The notes under the pieces: model-generated
What the model was told of the DNA's origin: nothing
What the model saw: only the letters and a program-made list of their open reading frames with translations
Databases searched by the model: none
Made by a program: the position numbers and the translations under genes
Shown: positions 5,866 through 11,951 of the stretch, in pieces
Layout of the letters: each line of letters begins with the position of its first letter
Position numbering within the stretch: position 1 is the first letter of the stretch
Source: CAZNLL01 sp964573885
GTDB lineage: Bacteria > Desulfobacterota > DSM-4660 > Desulfatiglandales > Desulfatiglandaceae
Length of the DNA: 12,059 nucleotides
Direction of reading: 5' to 3'
Assembly: GCA_964573885.1 (NCBI GenBank)
Contig: CAZNLL010000118.1
Span: 1 to 12,059 of the forward strand

Positions 5866-6000
5866 CCCCACACAACACCGGTTGAGGGAGAGAGACACAA
5901 ACCTCCAAATGCCGGGAACAATCCATGAAACCTAACAACCCAATGAGGAGGTGATCATTATGCCAGGATTGGATGGAACAGGTCCTGCTGGAATGGGACC
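5616..6000 (+). repeat. 33-base direct repeat at the start of the two DUF5320 genes
   Basis: The 33 bases at 5616-5648 recur exactly at 5968-6000. Both encode LDGTGPAGMGP and begin three codons into the gene, and only a few scattered matches extend beyond (for example ATGACAGG). Identity of synonymous positions in this block, against clear divergence later in the genes, points to recent duplication or to strong constraint at RNA or protein level. Confidence 0.7.
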
Positions 6001-6322
6001 CATGACAGGTGGTGGCCGCGGATACTGCAATCCGGGTTACGCAGGCTATGGTCCTGTGTATGGCCGGGGGTACGGCTTTGGAAGGGGTCGAGGTTTTCGA
6101 GGAGGCTTCGGCCGGGGCCGCGGCTTCGGGAGAGGGTTTGGATGGCGAGGGGCCTATCCCCCTGCCGGAGGCGCGTATGGACCGGCCTACAACGCCCCTT
6201 ATGCCATGAGGCCCGAAGACGAAGTAAATATGCTCAAGGATGAAGCGGGTGCCTTAAAGAATGAACTGGATTCCATAAACAAGCGGATTGAAGAGCTCGA
6301 ATCGAGTTCTCCTGAAGCCTAA
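5960..6322 (+). CDS. DUF5320 family protein with coiled-coil tail
   Basis: 120 residues. GAGGAGGTG six bases upstream selects ATG 5960 over the in-frame GTG at 5951. Layout: signature MPGLDGTGPAGMGPMTGGGRGYCNPGY (1-27), Gly/Arg/Phe-rich repeats (about 30-65), a short Ala/Pro/Tyr linker, and a charged heptad-like helix (EDEVNMLKDEAGALKNELDSINKRIEELE, about 87-115) that should form a coiled coil. This is the usual DUF5320 architecture. It lies 94 bases after its short paralogue and 12 bases before a strong terminator, closing the operon. The coiled coil suggests oligomerisation or binding to a partner, and the Gly-rich part may be disordered. Biochemical role unknown. Confidence 0.85.
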   Translation: MPGLDGTGPAGMGPMTGGGRGYCNPGYAGYGPVYGRGYGFGRGRGFRGGFGRGRGFGRGFGWRGAYPPAGGAYGPAYNAPYAMRPEDEVNMLKDEAGALKNELDSINKRIEELESSSPEA

Positions 6323-6331
6323 AGAGTGGCC

Positions 6332-6380
6332 AAAAAAGGGCCCGGGTTTACGGAAAATCATACCCGGGCCCTTTCTTTTC
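6332..6380. terminator. Bidirectional Rho-independent terminator between convergent units
   Basis: AAAGGGCCCGGGT (6335-6347) and ACCCGGGCCCTTT (6362-6374) form a perfect 13-bp stem with a 14-base loop. The plus strand continues CTTTTCC. On the minus strand the stem runs into a six-T tract. It lies 13 bases after the second DUF5320 stop and about 30 bases beyond the end of the minus-strand metallo-hydrolase gene, so it serves both. Confidence 0.85.
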
Positions 6381-6404
6381 CAGGCGAAGGCCTGAAACCA
6401 GCCC

Positions 6405-7316
6405 CTATTGATAGTTCTCGGTGGTCGCCTTACCCTGTGCATAATCCTCATGCCAGCCCTGAGAAACGGGAAAGGTGCGGTAAAGGCTCTGGCGTTCCGC
6501 CTCAAGAAGCATGGGTTTCTTCCCAATGAAATCCGCTGCACACAATACCGGTTTACCAGCAACCATGGACAACCGCTTAAGCCAGGTCATCCCTTCGCTA
6601 CATCTCAACAGGTGGTGATCGAGGATGAAGACACCAACACCGCGGGCCAGCCTCAGGGCGTTTTCCCAGGCCTCGTGGATTTGTCTCTCGCTGAGCCTGG
6701 ATAGATAAAGGGGGGGGCCTCCGGCCAGAAGGATGTCCGGACGCCATGCAAGTACCTTGGAAACGGTCTCATGGTTGAGGAGCTGAATGTCAGATGCATG
6801 GAGGAATCGCCGGTCTTCTTCAACCAGGGTCATCATAACCATGTCCCCTGTAGCATGTGGGTCTCCGTGAGGAACAGCGCAGGAAAAGCGCAAGGGTCCG
6901 CAGCTCATGTCTTCTCCGGACAGAAAATCGAGGCCGAGGGTCTCCTTGAGTGTTTCCATGCGCCCCGCTTCGGAGGGCGAAAGATGGTTTTGGTTCTTGC
7001 ACCAGATCCTGGTCTTTTTGTCACCCCGTCCTGTCAATTCCGCTGCACGGAGTTGATAGGGATTCGCGTCAACAAGGGGGACATGGTCTCCGTGAAAATG
7101 GCTGAATACGATATCCGTGGCTTCCCCCCAAAGGGTGATGATCTTCCTTCGGACCTTTTCCGCCACGAGTACCTGTCTTGGATGGGGCAAGAGTTTATGT
7201 CTCATATACCCCAGGGCAAGGCCTGGATCTATGAGAATATTCCTCTCCCTGGTCTCCACATGGCAGCAGAGTCCCCTTACACCCAGAGACTCAGCGCTAA
7301 GAATAGATATGTTCAT
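6405..7316 (-). CDS. UPF0282 family metallo-beta-lactamase-fold hydrolase
   Basis: 303 residues. The N-terminus MNISILSAESLGVRGLCCHVE fits the UPF0282 start (short strand, then ESLGVRS-type loop, then ILIDPG), so ATG 7316 is taken although its SD is weak. Metal-binding motifs of the MBL fold are visible: HFHGDH (His73, His75, Asp77, His78), VPHGDPHATG with His150, HASD with Asp176, and a late LDHHLLR (His234-His235). These would hold a dinuclear Zn or Fe site. UPF0282 is known mostly from archaea and some anaerobic bacteria, with no assigned substrate to my knowledge. The gene is last in a minus-strand unit, 51 bases after cooT, and ends at the shared terminator. Its neighbours suggest a link to metal homeostasis or metallocofactor chemistry. 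The family call is fairly sure, the role is not. Confidence 0.85.
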   Translation of the reverse strand: MNISILSAESLGVRGLCCHVETRERNILIDPGLALGYMRHKLLPHPRQVLVAEKVRRKIITLWGEATDIVFSHFHGDHVPLVDANPYQLRAAELTGRGDKKTRIWCKNQNHLSPSEAGRMETLKETLGLDFLSGEDMSCGPLRFSCAVPHGDPHATGDMVMMTLVEEDRRFLHASDIQLLNHETVSKVLAWRPDILLAGGPPLYLSRLSERQIHEAWENALRLARGVGVFILDHHLLRCSEGMTWLKRLSMVAGKPVLCAADFIGKKPMLLEAERQSLYRTFPVSQGWHEDYAQGKATTENYQ

Positions 7317-7367
7317 GAGACCGGCCCGCCCGTGCCGGAGGCGACGTTTGGTTTTGACGGGTAAGGG

Positions 7368-7568
7368 TTAGGTCGTCTTTTGCTCTTTAAGCATCACAAA
7401 ATGGCCGTCCATGAGGTTGACGGTCTGGATGGTTCCTTCCACAAAGGTCCTTTCTCCGAAGAGGTCTATCAACCAGAAACCCTGGCCTTCCGCCTCGATT
7501 CTGGCGACTTCCTTCATGATCTCCTTTTGCTCATTTCCGGAATCCATGTAAACGGTGCTCAAACACAT
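7368..7568 (-). CDS. CooT family nickel-binding protein
   Basis: 66 residues, with GAAGGAG five bases before ATG 7568. The sequence MCLSTVYMDSGNEQKEIMKEVARIEAEGQGFWLIDLFGERTFVEGTIQTVNLMDGHFVMLKEQ shows the CooT/PF10133 pattern: Cys2 directly after Met, a helix with a conserved Glu-rich stretch, then DLFGE and VEGTI beta strands. In Rhodospirillum rubrum, CooT is a small dimer that binds Ni through Cys2 and belongs to the CO dehydrogenase maturation set. No CO dehydrogenase genes are seen in this window, so a general nickel-handling role is possible. It is the middle gene of the minus-strand unit. The 148-base gap to the upstream zinc-ribbon gene contains a GC-rich hairpin (7656-7675). Confidence 0.82.
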   Translation of the reverse strand: MCLSTVYMDSGNEQKEIMKEVARIEAEGQGFWLIDLFGERTFVEGTIQTVNLMDGHFVMLKEQKTT

Positions 7569-7655
7569 ATTTGCTCCTTCGGGTTCATTCCCCCGATTGT
7601 CCTTTTTTCATCTGTCATGATTCCCGGGGCCTACCGCGCCTGTCCAACAGACGTT

Positions 7656-7680
7656 CTCCCCCAATACCGGGGGAGCCTTT
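7656..7680. repeat. GC-rich hairpin between the zinc-ribbon gene and cooT
   Basis: CTCCCCC (7656-7662) and GGGGGAG (7669-7675) form a 7-bp stem with a 6-base loop. On the plus strand CC and a four-T run follow, resembling a weak terminator against antisense transcription. On the minus (coding) strand no T run follows, so there it may instead act as an mRNA-stability or processing hairpin inside the operon. Confidence 0.4.
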
Positions 7681-7716
7681 TAAGTCATCGCCCTGATCGA
7701 AGGATGTCTCACCCGG

Positions 7717-7956
7717 CTATTCTCGTGTCATGGCCGTTCCGCAACTGGGACATTGCTGCTCATAGCAGGGCCGCCCCAGTTCATGTGTCACCTTTTTACC
7801 GCAGTTGGGGCAGACACAGTATCCCCCCGGCCCTGCGGCAAAACCGCCTCCCCGGCCTTGGCCTCGCCCCCCCCGGCCCGGGCCACCGCCTCTGCCCAGC
7901 CCTCTGCCTGTTCCTGGTCCCTGGCCACTCGGGCCTGTTCCGTCTCCTCGCGGCAT
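7717..7956 (-). CDS. DUF5320-like Gly/Arg-rich protein with C-terminal zinc ribbon
   Basis: 79 residues. AGAGGAGGT eight bases upstream fixes ATG 7956. The N-terminus MPRGDGTGPSGQGPGTGRG shares the MPxxDGTGP start of the two plus-strand DUF5320 proteins. A Gly/Arg-rich linker (about 19-46) leads to a compact zinc-ribbon-like tail with CPNCG (49-53) and CPSCG (69-73), plus extra Cys47 and Cys64, so four to six metal ligands. It is first in the minus-strand unit with cooT and the UPF0282 gene, and is read from a sigma-54 promoter about 160 bases upstream. Function unknown. Binding of Zn or an Fe-S cluster and a partner shared with the DUF5320 proteins are inferred from the motifs. Confidence 0.8.
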   Translation of the reverse strand: MPRGDGTGPSGQGPGTGRGLGRGGGPGRGGRGQGRGGGFAAGPGGYCVCPNCGKKVTHELGRPCYEQQCPSCGTAMTRE

Positions 7957-8118
7957 GTCACTGACCTCCTCTGATATAAGGTTTAAAGTCCAAGATTATT
8001 CTCAAAGGGCTACTTCTGATGCTCCATTTCGTTCCTGCAACCGGCCCTTCCCACCCTCTATTTCACCCAGAATCTGGTCGAAGTCCCGGATGAACAGGTC
8101 GTTCCCATATCATAATTA

Positions 8119-8133
8119 GCAAGTTTCATGCCA
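8119..8133 (-). promoter_or_regulatory. Sigma-54 (-24/-12) promoter of the zinc-ribbon/cooT/UPF0282 unit
   Basis: On the minus strand, TGGCATGAAACTTGC has the invariant GG and GC exactly ten bases apart and matches the RpoN consensus TGGCAC-N5-TTGC except for one base. Transcription should start near 8107, leaving a leader of about 150 bases before ATG 7956. A dyad ATTG-TCC-CAAT (8203-8213), about 95-105 bases upstream of that start, lies where an enhancer-binding activator could sit. A perfect-looking site on the correct strand in a non-coding gap makes chance less likely. The activator gene is not in the window. Confidence 0.6.
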
Positions 8134-8365
8134 GATAGCAAAAAGGACTATACCATTAAAATCTATGTTTTTTTCAATTATTTAGAAGATAGATAAAAAC
8201 ATATTGTCCCAATTGAGCGACGCCAGGGATTAATAGAATTGCGGTTATACAATACAGGAAAAAGCAAGGGGCATCTTTTGGTGGCGGGAAGGGGGAATCA
8301 AGCCTGACCATGTGTATTTACATTCCCATACCCTATTTGATAATGTCCTTCCTGGTTTTCCGCTC

Positions 8366-8446
8366 AGGGCCGATCTGGCCATGTATGAGGCGAAGAACGC
8401 CGGAGGCAATCGGGTGGTTATGGCAGCAAAGGAAATCGGCGTATAA
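8366..8446 (+). pseudogene. C-terminal relic of a GGDEF (diguanylate cyclase) domain
   Basis: In frame up to TAA 8444-8446 the translation reads RADLAMYEAKNAGGNRVVMA then AKEIGV. ADxAMYxAKxxGxNRV is the well-known closing motif of GGDEF domains. The codons before it (HTLFDNVLPGFP) do not resemble the rest of a GGDEF domain and no GG[DE]EF motif is seen upstream, so only the last 25 or so residues survive. It lies in the 7957-8554 gap upstream of the permease, with no start or SD, and has no function I can support. Confidence 0.6.
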
Positions 8447-8554
8447 GGCCGTGAAACCTTCAAGACTCATAGGCAAATCGTTTTTGGCCAATCATCCGGT
8501 GCTTCTTTACGGTGATCACAGGAGTTCTTCATAGATTATTTCTAAAGGGAACCA

Positions 8555-10290
8555 TTGGCTAAACGAGGCCGTATGACCGTGGATAGAAAGAAACCGGCTA
8601 ACATTACCTATGGCGTCGATGAAAAGCCCTCTGCAGGCATGTGTATCGCCTTGGGTTTTCAGCATATCTTTACCATGGCCGGCTCCTTTGTATTTCCCCT
8701 GGTCATTGTGAGGGCCCTTGGCGGACCGCACCAACTGGCTCAGAGCATGATCAGTATTTCCTTGATCGCCGCAGGCATAGGGACACTCCTTCAAGCTCTC
8801 AGGAGGGGACCTATTGGTTGCGCTTATCTCTGCCCCCAGCATCCGGGCCCATCTTATTTGTCCGCCTCCCTTCTGGCAGCGAATACAGGCCAAGCATCGC
8901 TCATCTACGGCATGACCCTCGTCTCGGGTGCCTTTGAAATGATCATATCCCGCGTCATCCACCGGCTGCGTGCCCTTTTTCCCACAGAAGTGACGGGAGT
9001 GGTGGTGACCATGGTGGGCGTTTCCCTGATTCCTGTAAGCTTATCCCATCTCTTCGGGATGGGCGGCGCGGATCAGGTCTCCTCCTTTGGTGAGTGCGCA
9101 GTAGGTTTGGGAACCCTGGCGTTGATGGTAGGCCTGAATGTGTGGGGAACGCGGAGCCTCCGGCTCTTTTGCGTGCTTATCGCCATGGCTTCAGGCTATG
9201 CGGCGAGCTACGGATTGGGGTCCTCACAGGGCTGGATTTCACCCGCATTGCCACGGAGCCCCTGCTTGCATTTCCCGACTTCAAGCACATAGGCTGGTCA
9301 TTTGACGGCGCCCTTCTGCTTCCCTTCCTCGTTGCCGCTCTCAGCTCCACCTTAAAGACCGTGGGGGATATTACCACCTGCCAGAAGATAAACGACGCCA
9401 ATTGGAAGCGGCCGGATCTGAAATCCATAGGGGGCGGGCTTTTTGCCGACGGGCTCACCACCGTGTCTTCCGGCTTGATGGGAGCCATGGGCCAGTCAAC
9501 GGCGACGGGAAGCGTGGGGCTCTCCATTGCCACAGGGGCAACGAGCAGGCGCATCGCCTATGCCGTGGGGGCCCTGCTCCTCTTAATGGCCTTTTTACCC
9601 AAACTCTCCGCCATCTTTGCCATCATGCCCCTGCCGGTCATGGGTGCCCTCGTCATTTTTGTGGCAAGCTTCATGATCGTAGCAGGCATACAGATCATGA
9701 CCTCCAGGATGCTCGATGCCCGCAAGACATTTGTCATCGGGTTTTCCCTGGTTTTCGGGCTCAGTGCAGAACTTTTTCCCCAGCTTTATGCTGATCTCCA
9801 TCCCATGGTCAGCCCCCTTTTCAGTTCTTCCCTGGCCTTTGGAACGGTCTCCGCCATCGCCCTCAACTTTATCTTCCGCCTTGGCGTTTCCAAGACCAGG
9901 CGCACGGAATGGGATCCCAAAGAGCACTTTACCGAAGACATCTTCTCAGTCATGCAATCCCAGGGAGCGGAATGGGGCATGCGCCAGGAAATTGTCCATC
10001 GCGCTATCTCAGCGGTGAATGAGTTTATGGAGTCGGCTTCCGCCGCAGGACTGATTGACGGGAATGTCCAGGCGGACATCCATTTTGATGAATTCAACCT
10101 CGACATTGTTCTTTCTTACAGGGGAAGGCTCATGGATTTCCCCGAGGCACGACCTTCGGATTCCGAGCTCATGCGCGATGAAGAGGGCTTTATGCGGTTA
10201 TCAGGCTTTTTGGTCAGGCAGCATGCCGATCAGATCTCATCCCAAATCAAGGACGGCCACTGCGCAATAAAGCTCCATTTTGATCACTGA
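8555..10290 (+). pseudogene. NCS2 (xanthine/uracil-type) permease with C-terminal extension, frameshifted
   Basis: Two overlapping frames make one protein. The first (TTG 8555, SD AAAGGGA, or ATG 8573) gives GFQHIFTM, the NCS2 first-helix QH motif, and several membrane helices up to YGLG near 9217. It then runs out of family sequence and stops at 9290-9292. The second resumes as VLTGLDFTRIATEPLLAFPDF from 9220 and continues to TGA 10288-10290. One extra G in the TTGGGG run (9217-9220) would join them into about 578 residues. The second half holds helix-8-like LSSTLKTVGDITTCQ and the motif region GSVGLSIATGATSRR, where the usual QN-G is altered. A soluble tail of about 130 residues (from SKTRRTEWDPKEHF) contains AISAVNEFMESASAAGL and LSGFLVRQHADQISSQI, resembling a degenerate RsbW/GHKL ATPase. 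It would transport a purine, pyrimidine or related solute across the inner membrane. A sequencing error is as likely as a true mutation. Confidence 0.75.
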
Positions 10291-10723
10291 TCACACCGCG
10301 GATCGGCCCGCAAGTCCCTGGCGAGGCCAGGCAAATTCAACAACTTCCAAATACTTCAGGTTATATTCTCCCTAAGCCTTTCATCATTTCACCTCCACCG
10401 CCATTGGGGCGGAAATCATCATGACGGACCTCTTTTGGTTGTGGGCTTGTAAAATGTTTTGACGCAACTCGGTCAAATCGGCTATTCTTTAGGATACCAA
10501 AAATATTGGGAAAAAATGAAACCGGTAGAAGATACTTTCTGATCAAGTATTCTTGACCGTGAATAAATGATAGAAAGTACCGATACCTCAACCGGCACTC
10601 TTTTTCAGCAAAATCTTCGCACGAAGTTATCAGGGAACCCTATAATCATTTGTTGGGTCATTCCAAAACCGAAAATGAAGGCTGTCCAACCGAAAAGGTA
10701 ATTCTAAACACGGAGGGAAGAGA
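10291..10723. other. Gene-free stretch before the carbonic anhydrase gene
   Basis: No convincing gene. It holds a hairpin CCTGGC-GAG-GCCAGG (10317-10331) soon after the permease stop without a T run, a dyad TTTGAC-N8-GTCAAA (10458-10477), an inverted pair ACTTTCT/AGAAAGT around TCAAG-TATT-CTTGA (about 10533-10577), a CTTCG-CA-CGAAG palindrome (10615-10626) and a TATAAT box (10641-10646) that lacks a good -35. A 76-residue minus frame (10591-10361) has no SD and no family resemblance, and I do not count it as a gene. Confidence 0.4.
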
Positions 10724-11338
10724 ATGACGTCACTACAATACAACAACATAAGACCCAACCTGGCAGGCGATTACCCCCAGATAGATCCCACGGCGTTGAT
10801 TGACCCTTCCGCCCAGATCATTGGTAACGTAAGAATCGATAGGGATGTTTTCGTGGGGCCATTGACCGTTATTAGGGCCGACCAGAGGGGCCCGGACGGG
10901 AAGGTCGCACCTATTCAGATCGATAGGGAGGTCAATATTCAGGATGGCGTCATTATTCACACCGATCCAGGAGCTTCGGTCATCATAGGTCCCAAGACTT
11001 CTGTAGCCCATGGGTCGATAATCCATGGGCCGTGTACCATTGGGCGAGAGTGTTTTATGGCTATGGGGGCTTCTCTATACAAGGTCACTCTGGAAGACCA
11101 TGTATGGATTGGCATTGGGGCTATTGCGAAACTGGTTACATTGCATTCCTTTACCAGAGTGCCTGCAGGTGCTGTTATCCGTGATCGCCCCGAAGTCCTG
11201 TCACTTCGATTGATTACAGAAAAGGAGAGAAAATATATGGAAGAGGTTTGGGCCGCCAACTCTCGCTTGAGGATGGACTATCTGAAACTGCGGGACAAAG
11301 TGGAGTCGATCAGATCCACTGCCAAGAAAAAGGGCTAA
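10724..11338 (+). CDS. Gamma-class carbonic anhydrase (CamH-like, left-handed beta-helix)
   Basis: 204 residues, with CGGAGGG upstream of ATG 10724. It should interconvert CO2 and bicarbonate as a trimer with metal between subunits. The hexapeptide-repeat body is clear (IGNVRID, VFVGPL, VIIGPKTSVAHGSIIHGPCTIG). The residues of Methanosarcina Cam are conserved: Arg51-Asp53 (Cam Arg59-Asp61), Asn71-Gln73-Asp74 (73-75-76) and metal ligands His79, His96 and His101 (81, 117, 122). The acidic loop carrying the Cam proton-shuttle Glu84 is missing and Gln54 replaces Glu62, as in CamH-type proteins, so activity may be lower or the role different. No signal peptide is seen, so it is cytoplasmic. A charged C-terminal helix (KERKYMEEVW...LRDKVESI) ends the protein. 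It is a single gene between the permease and tRNA-Leu, with no clear promoter. Confidence 0.88.
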   Translation: MTSLQYNNIRPNLAGDYPQIDPTALIDPSAQIIGNVRIDRDVFVGPLTVIRADQRGPDGKVAPIQIDREVNIQDGVIIHTDPGASVIIGPKTSVAHGSIIHGPCTIGRECFMAMGASLYKVTLEDHVWIGIGAIAKLVTLHSFTRVPAGAVIRDRPEVLSLRLITEKERKYMEEVWAANSRLRMDYLKLRDKVESIRSTAKKKG

Positions 11339-11381
11339 TATTGCAAGTCCTCTTTTTAACCCCTCATCATGTCTGATTTTG

Positions 11382-11469
11382 TGGTGCCGGAGGTCGGAAT
11401 CGAACCGACACGGTACCAAGTACCACTGGATTTTGAGTCCAGCGCGTCTACCAGTTTCACCACTCCGGC
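11382..11469 (-). tRNA. tRNA-Leu (anticodon CAA)
   Basis: The minus-strand sequence folds as a class II tRNA: acceptor GCCGGAG/CTCCGGC, D loop with AAACTGGTAGA, anticodon arm CTGGA-CTCAAAA-TCCAG with CAA at positions 34-36, a long variable arm GGTAC-TTG-GTACC, and T arm GTCGG-TTCGATT-CCGAC. The 3' CCA is encoded (11382-11384 on the plus strand read TGG). Length is 88 bases including CCA. No T-rich terminator is visible downstream of its 3' end. Confidence 0.95.
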
Positions 11470-11489
11470 ACACCATATGGGATGGAGTA

Positions 11490-11518
11490 TAATTATCTAT
11501 AAATTTGAAAGATGTCAA
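11490..11518 (-). promoter_or_regulatory. Promoter of tRNA-Leu
   Basis: On the minus strand TTGACA (11518-11513), 17 bases, TAATTA (11495-11490). A TATACT further on would leave too long a spacer. It lies directly upstream of the tRNA-Leu 5' end, and its -35 box is only 15 bases from the -35 of the divergent tRNA-Ala promoter. Confidence 0.55.
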
Positions 11519-11533
11519 TATCTCTCAATAGGC

Positions 11534-11562
11534 TGTTGACAGAAATTCCTCTGATTTGTTAT
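11534..11562 (+). promoter_or_regulatory. Promoter of tRNA-Ala
   Basis: TTGACA (11534-11539), 17 bases, TTATAT (11557-11562), or TATATA one base on. The expected start near 11570 leaves only about ten bases before the mature tRNA 5' end. Confidence 0.65.
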
Positions 11563-11580
11563 ATACAAAATTTGTTTTCA

Positions 11581-11653
11581 GGGGCTGTAGCTCAGATGGG
11601 AGAGCGCATGACTGGCAGTCATGAGGTCGTCGGTTCGATCCCGATCAGCTCCA
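11581..11653 (+). tRNA. tRNA-Ala (anticodon GGC)
   Basis: Cloverleaf: acceptor GGGGCTG pairs with CAGCTCC (one G-U), D arm GCTCAGATGGGAGAGC, anticodon arm CATGA-CTGGCAG-TCATG with GGC at 34-36, and T loop TTCGATC closed by GTCGG/CCGAT. The discriminator is A (11653). CCA is not encoded (CTA follows) and must be added, unlike the neighbouring tRNA-Leu. Length is 73 bases. Confidence 0.95.
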
Positions 11654-11664
11654 CTAAGGAATTC

Positions 11665-11700
11665 AAGGGGTTACGTCACATTGATCGTAACCCCTTTTTT
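11665..11700 (+). terminator. Rho-independent terminator of tRNA-Ala
   Basis: AAGGGGTTACG (11665-11675) pairs with CGTAACCCCTT (11686-11696) in an 11-bp stem with a 10-base loop, and six Ts run from 11695. It starts 12 bases after the mature tRNA end, so tRNA-Ala is a single-gene transcript. Confidence 0.88.
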
Positions 11701-11718
11701 CTTGAAAACTCCATTTTA

Positions 11719-11733
11719 GTACAATATTTGTAC
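11719..11733. repeat. Dyad GTACAA-TAT-TTGTAC
   Basis: A perfect 6-bp inverted repeat around three bases in an AT-rich gap beyond the tRNA terminator. It has the form of a dimeric-repressor site, but no promoter or regulator gene is attached to it here. Confidence 0.35.
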
Positions 11734-11753
11734 AAGATTTTTATTCCTATTCA

Positions 11754-11897
11754 TTAGAACGGCCGTCGTGCCCGGCTCAAGACCCAACTGGTGCCGGCGC
11801 GTTCTCTGACGGGCCAGTCAAAGCCCCGGCCATCGCTTGCCATCATCTCATATGTCGGGATTTCATATACGCCGGACCGGGCATAGCACTCATCCAC
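11754..11897 (-). pseudogene. Possible degraded minus-strand gene, C-terminal part
   Basis: On the minus strand a frame from GTG 11897 to TAA 11756-11754 encodes 47 residues (VDECYARSGVYEIP, TYEMMASDGRGFDWPV, RERAGTSWVLSRARRPF). It has balanced composition, while the plus frames over the same bases look like antisense translations. There is no SD. Upstream on the same strand another frame stops exactly here, and one added base in the C5 run (plus-strand G run 11904-11908) would join them through PPFLVDE. I do not recognise the family. It may be the tail of a real but frameshifted or eroded gene. Confidence 0.25.
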
Positions 11898-11951
11898 TAA
11901 AAAGGGGGTTCTTGTCGCTTCACTATCACTTCACGTAATGGCCCGGAGGCC

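Noticed and set aside
5718..5938. Long minus and alternative-frame ORFs rich in Pro/Arg/Ala across the DUF5320 genes
   Set aside because: They are antisense or out-of-frame translations of the Gly/Arg-rich repeats. The real genes have SDs and the DUF5320 start.
5736..6140. CRISPR-like or minisatellite array
   Set aside because: The repeats are short codon-level GRGFG units inside coding sequence, with no fixed-length spacers.
6771..7364. 197-residue plus-strand ORF across the UPF0282 gene
   Set aside because: It is antisense to a frame with conserved metal-binding motifs.
8310..8534. 74-residue plus-strand ORF over the GGDEF relic
   Set aside because: It is in a different frame from the recognisable GGDEF motif and has no SD.
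10361..10591. 76-residue minus-strand ORF
   Set aside because: No SD, no recognisable motif, and composition (FRPNGGGGEMM) does not suggest a family. It lies in a gap full of small dyads.
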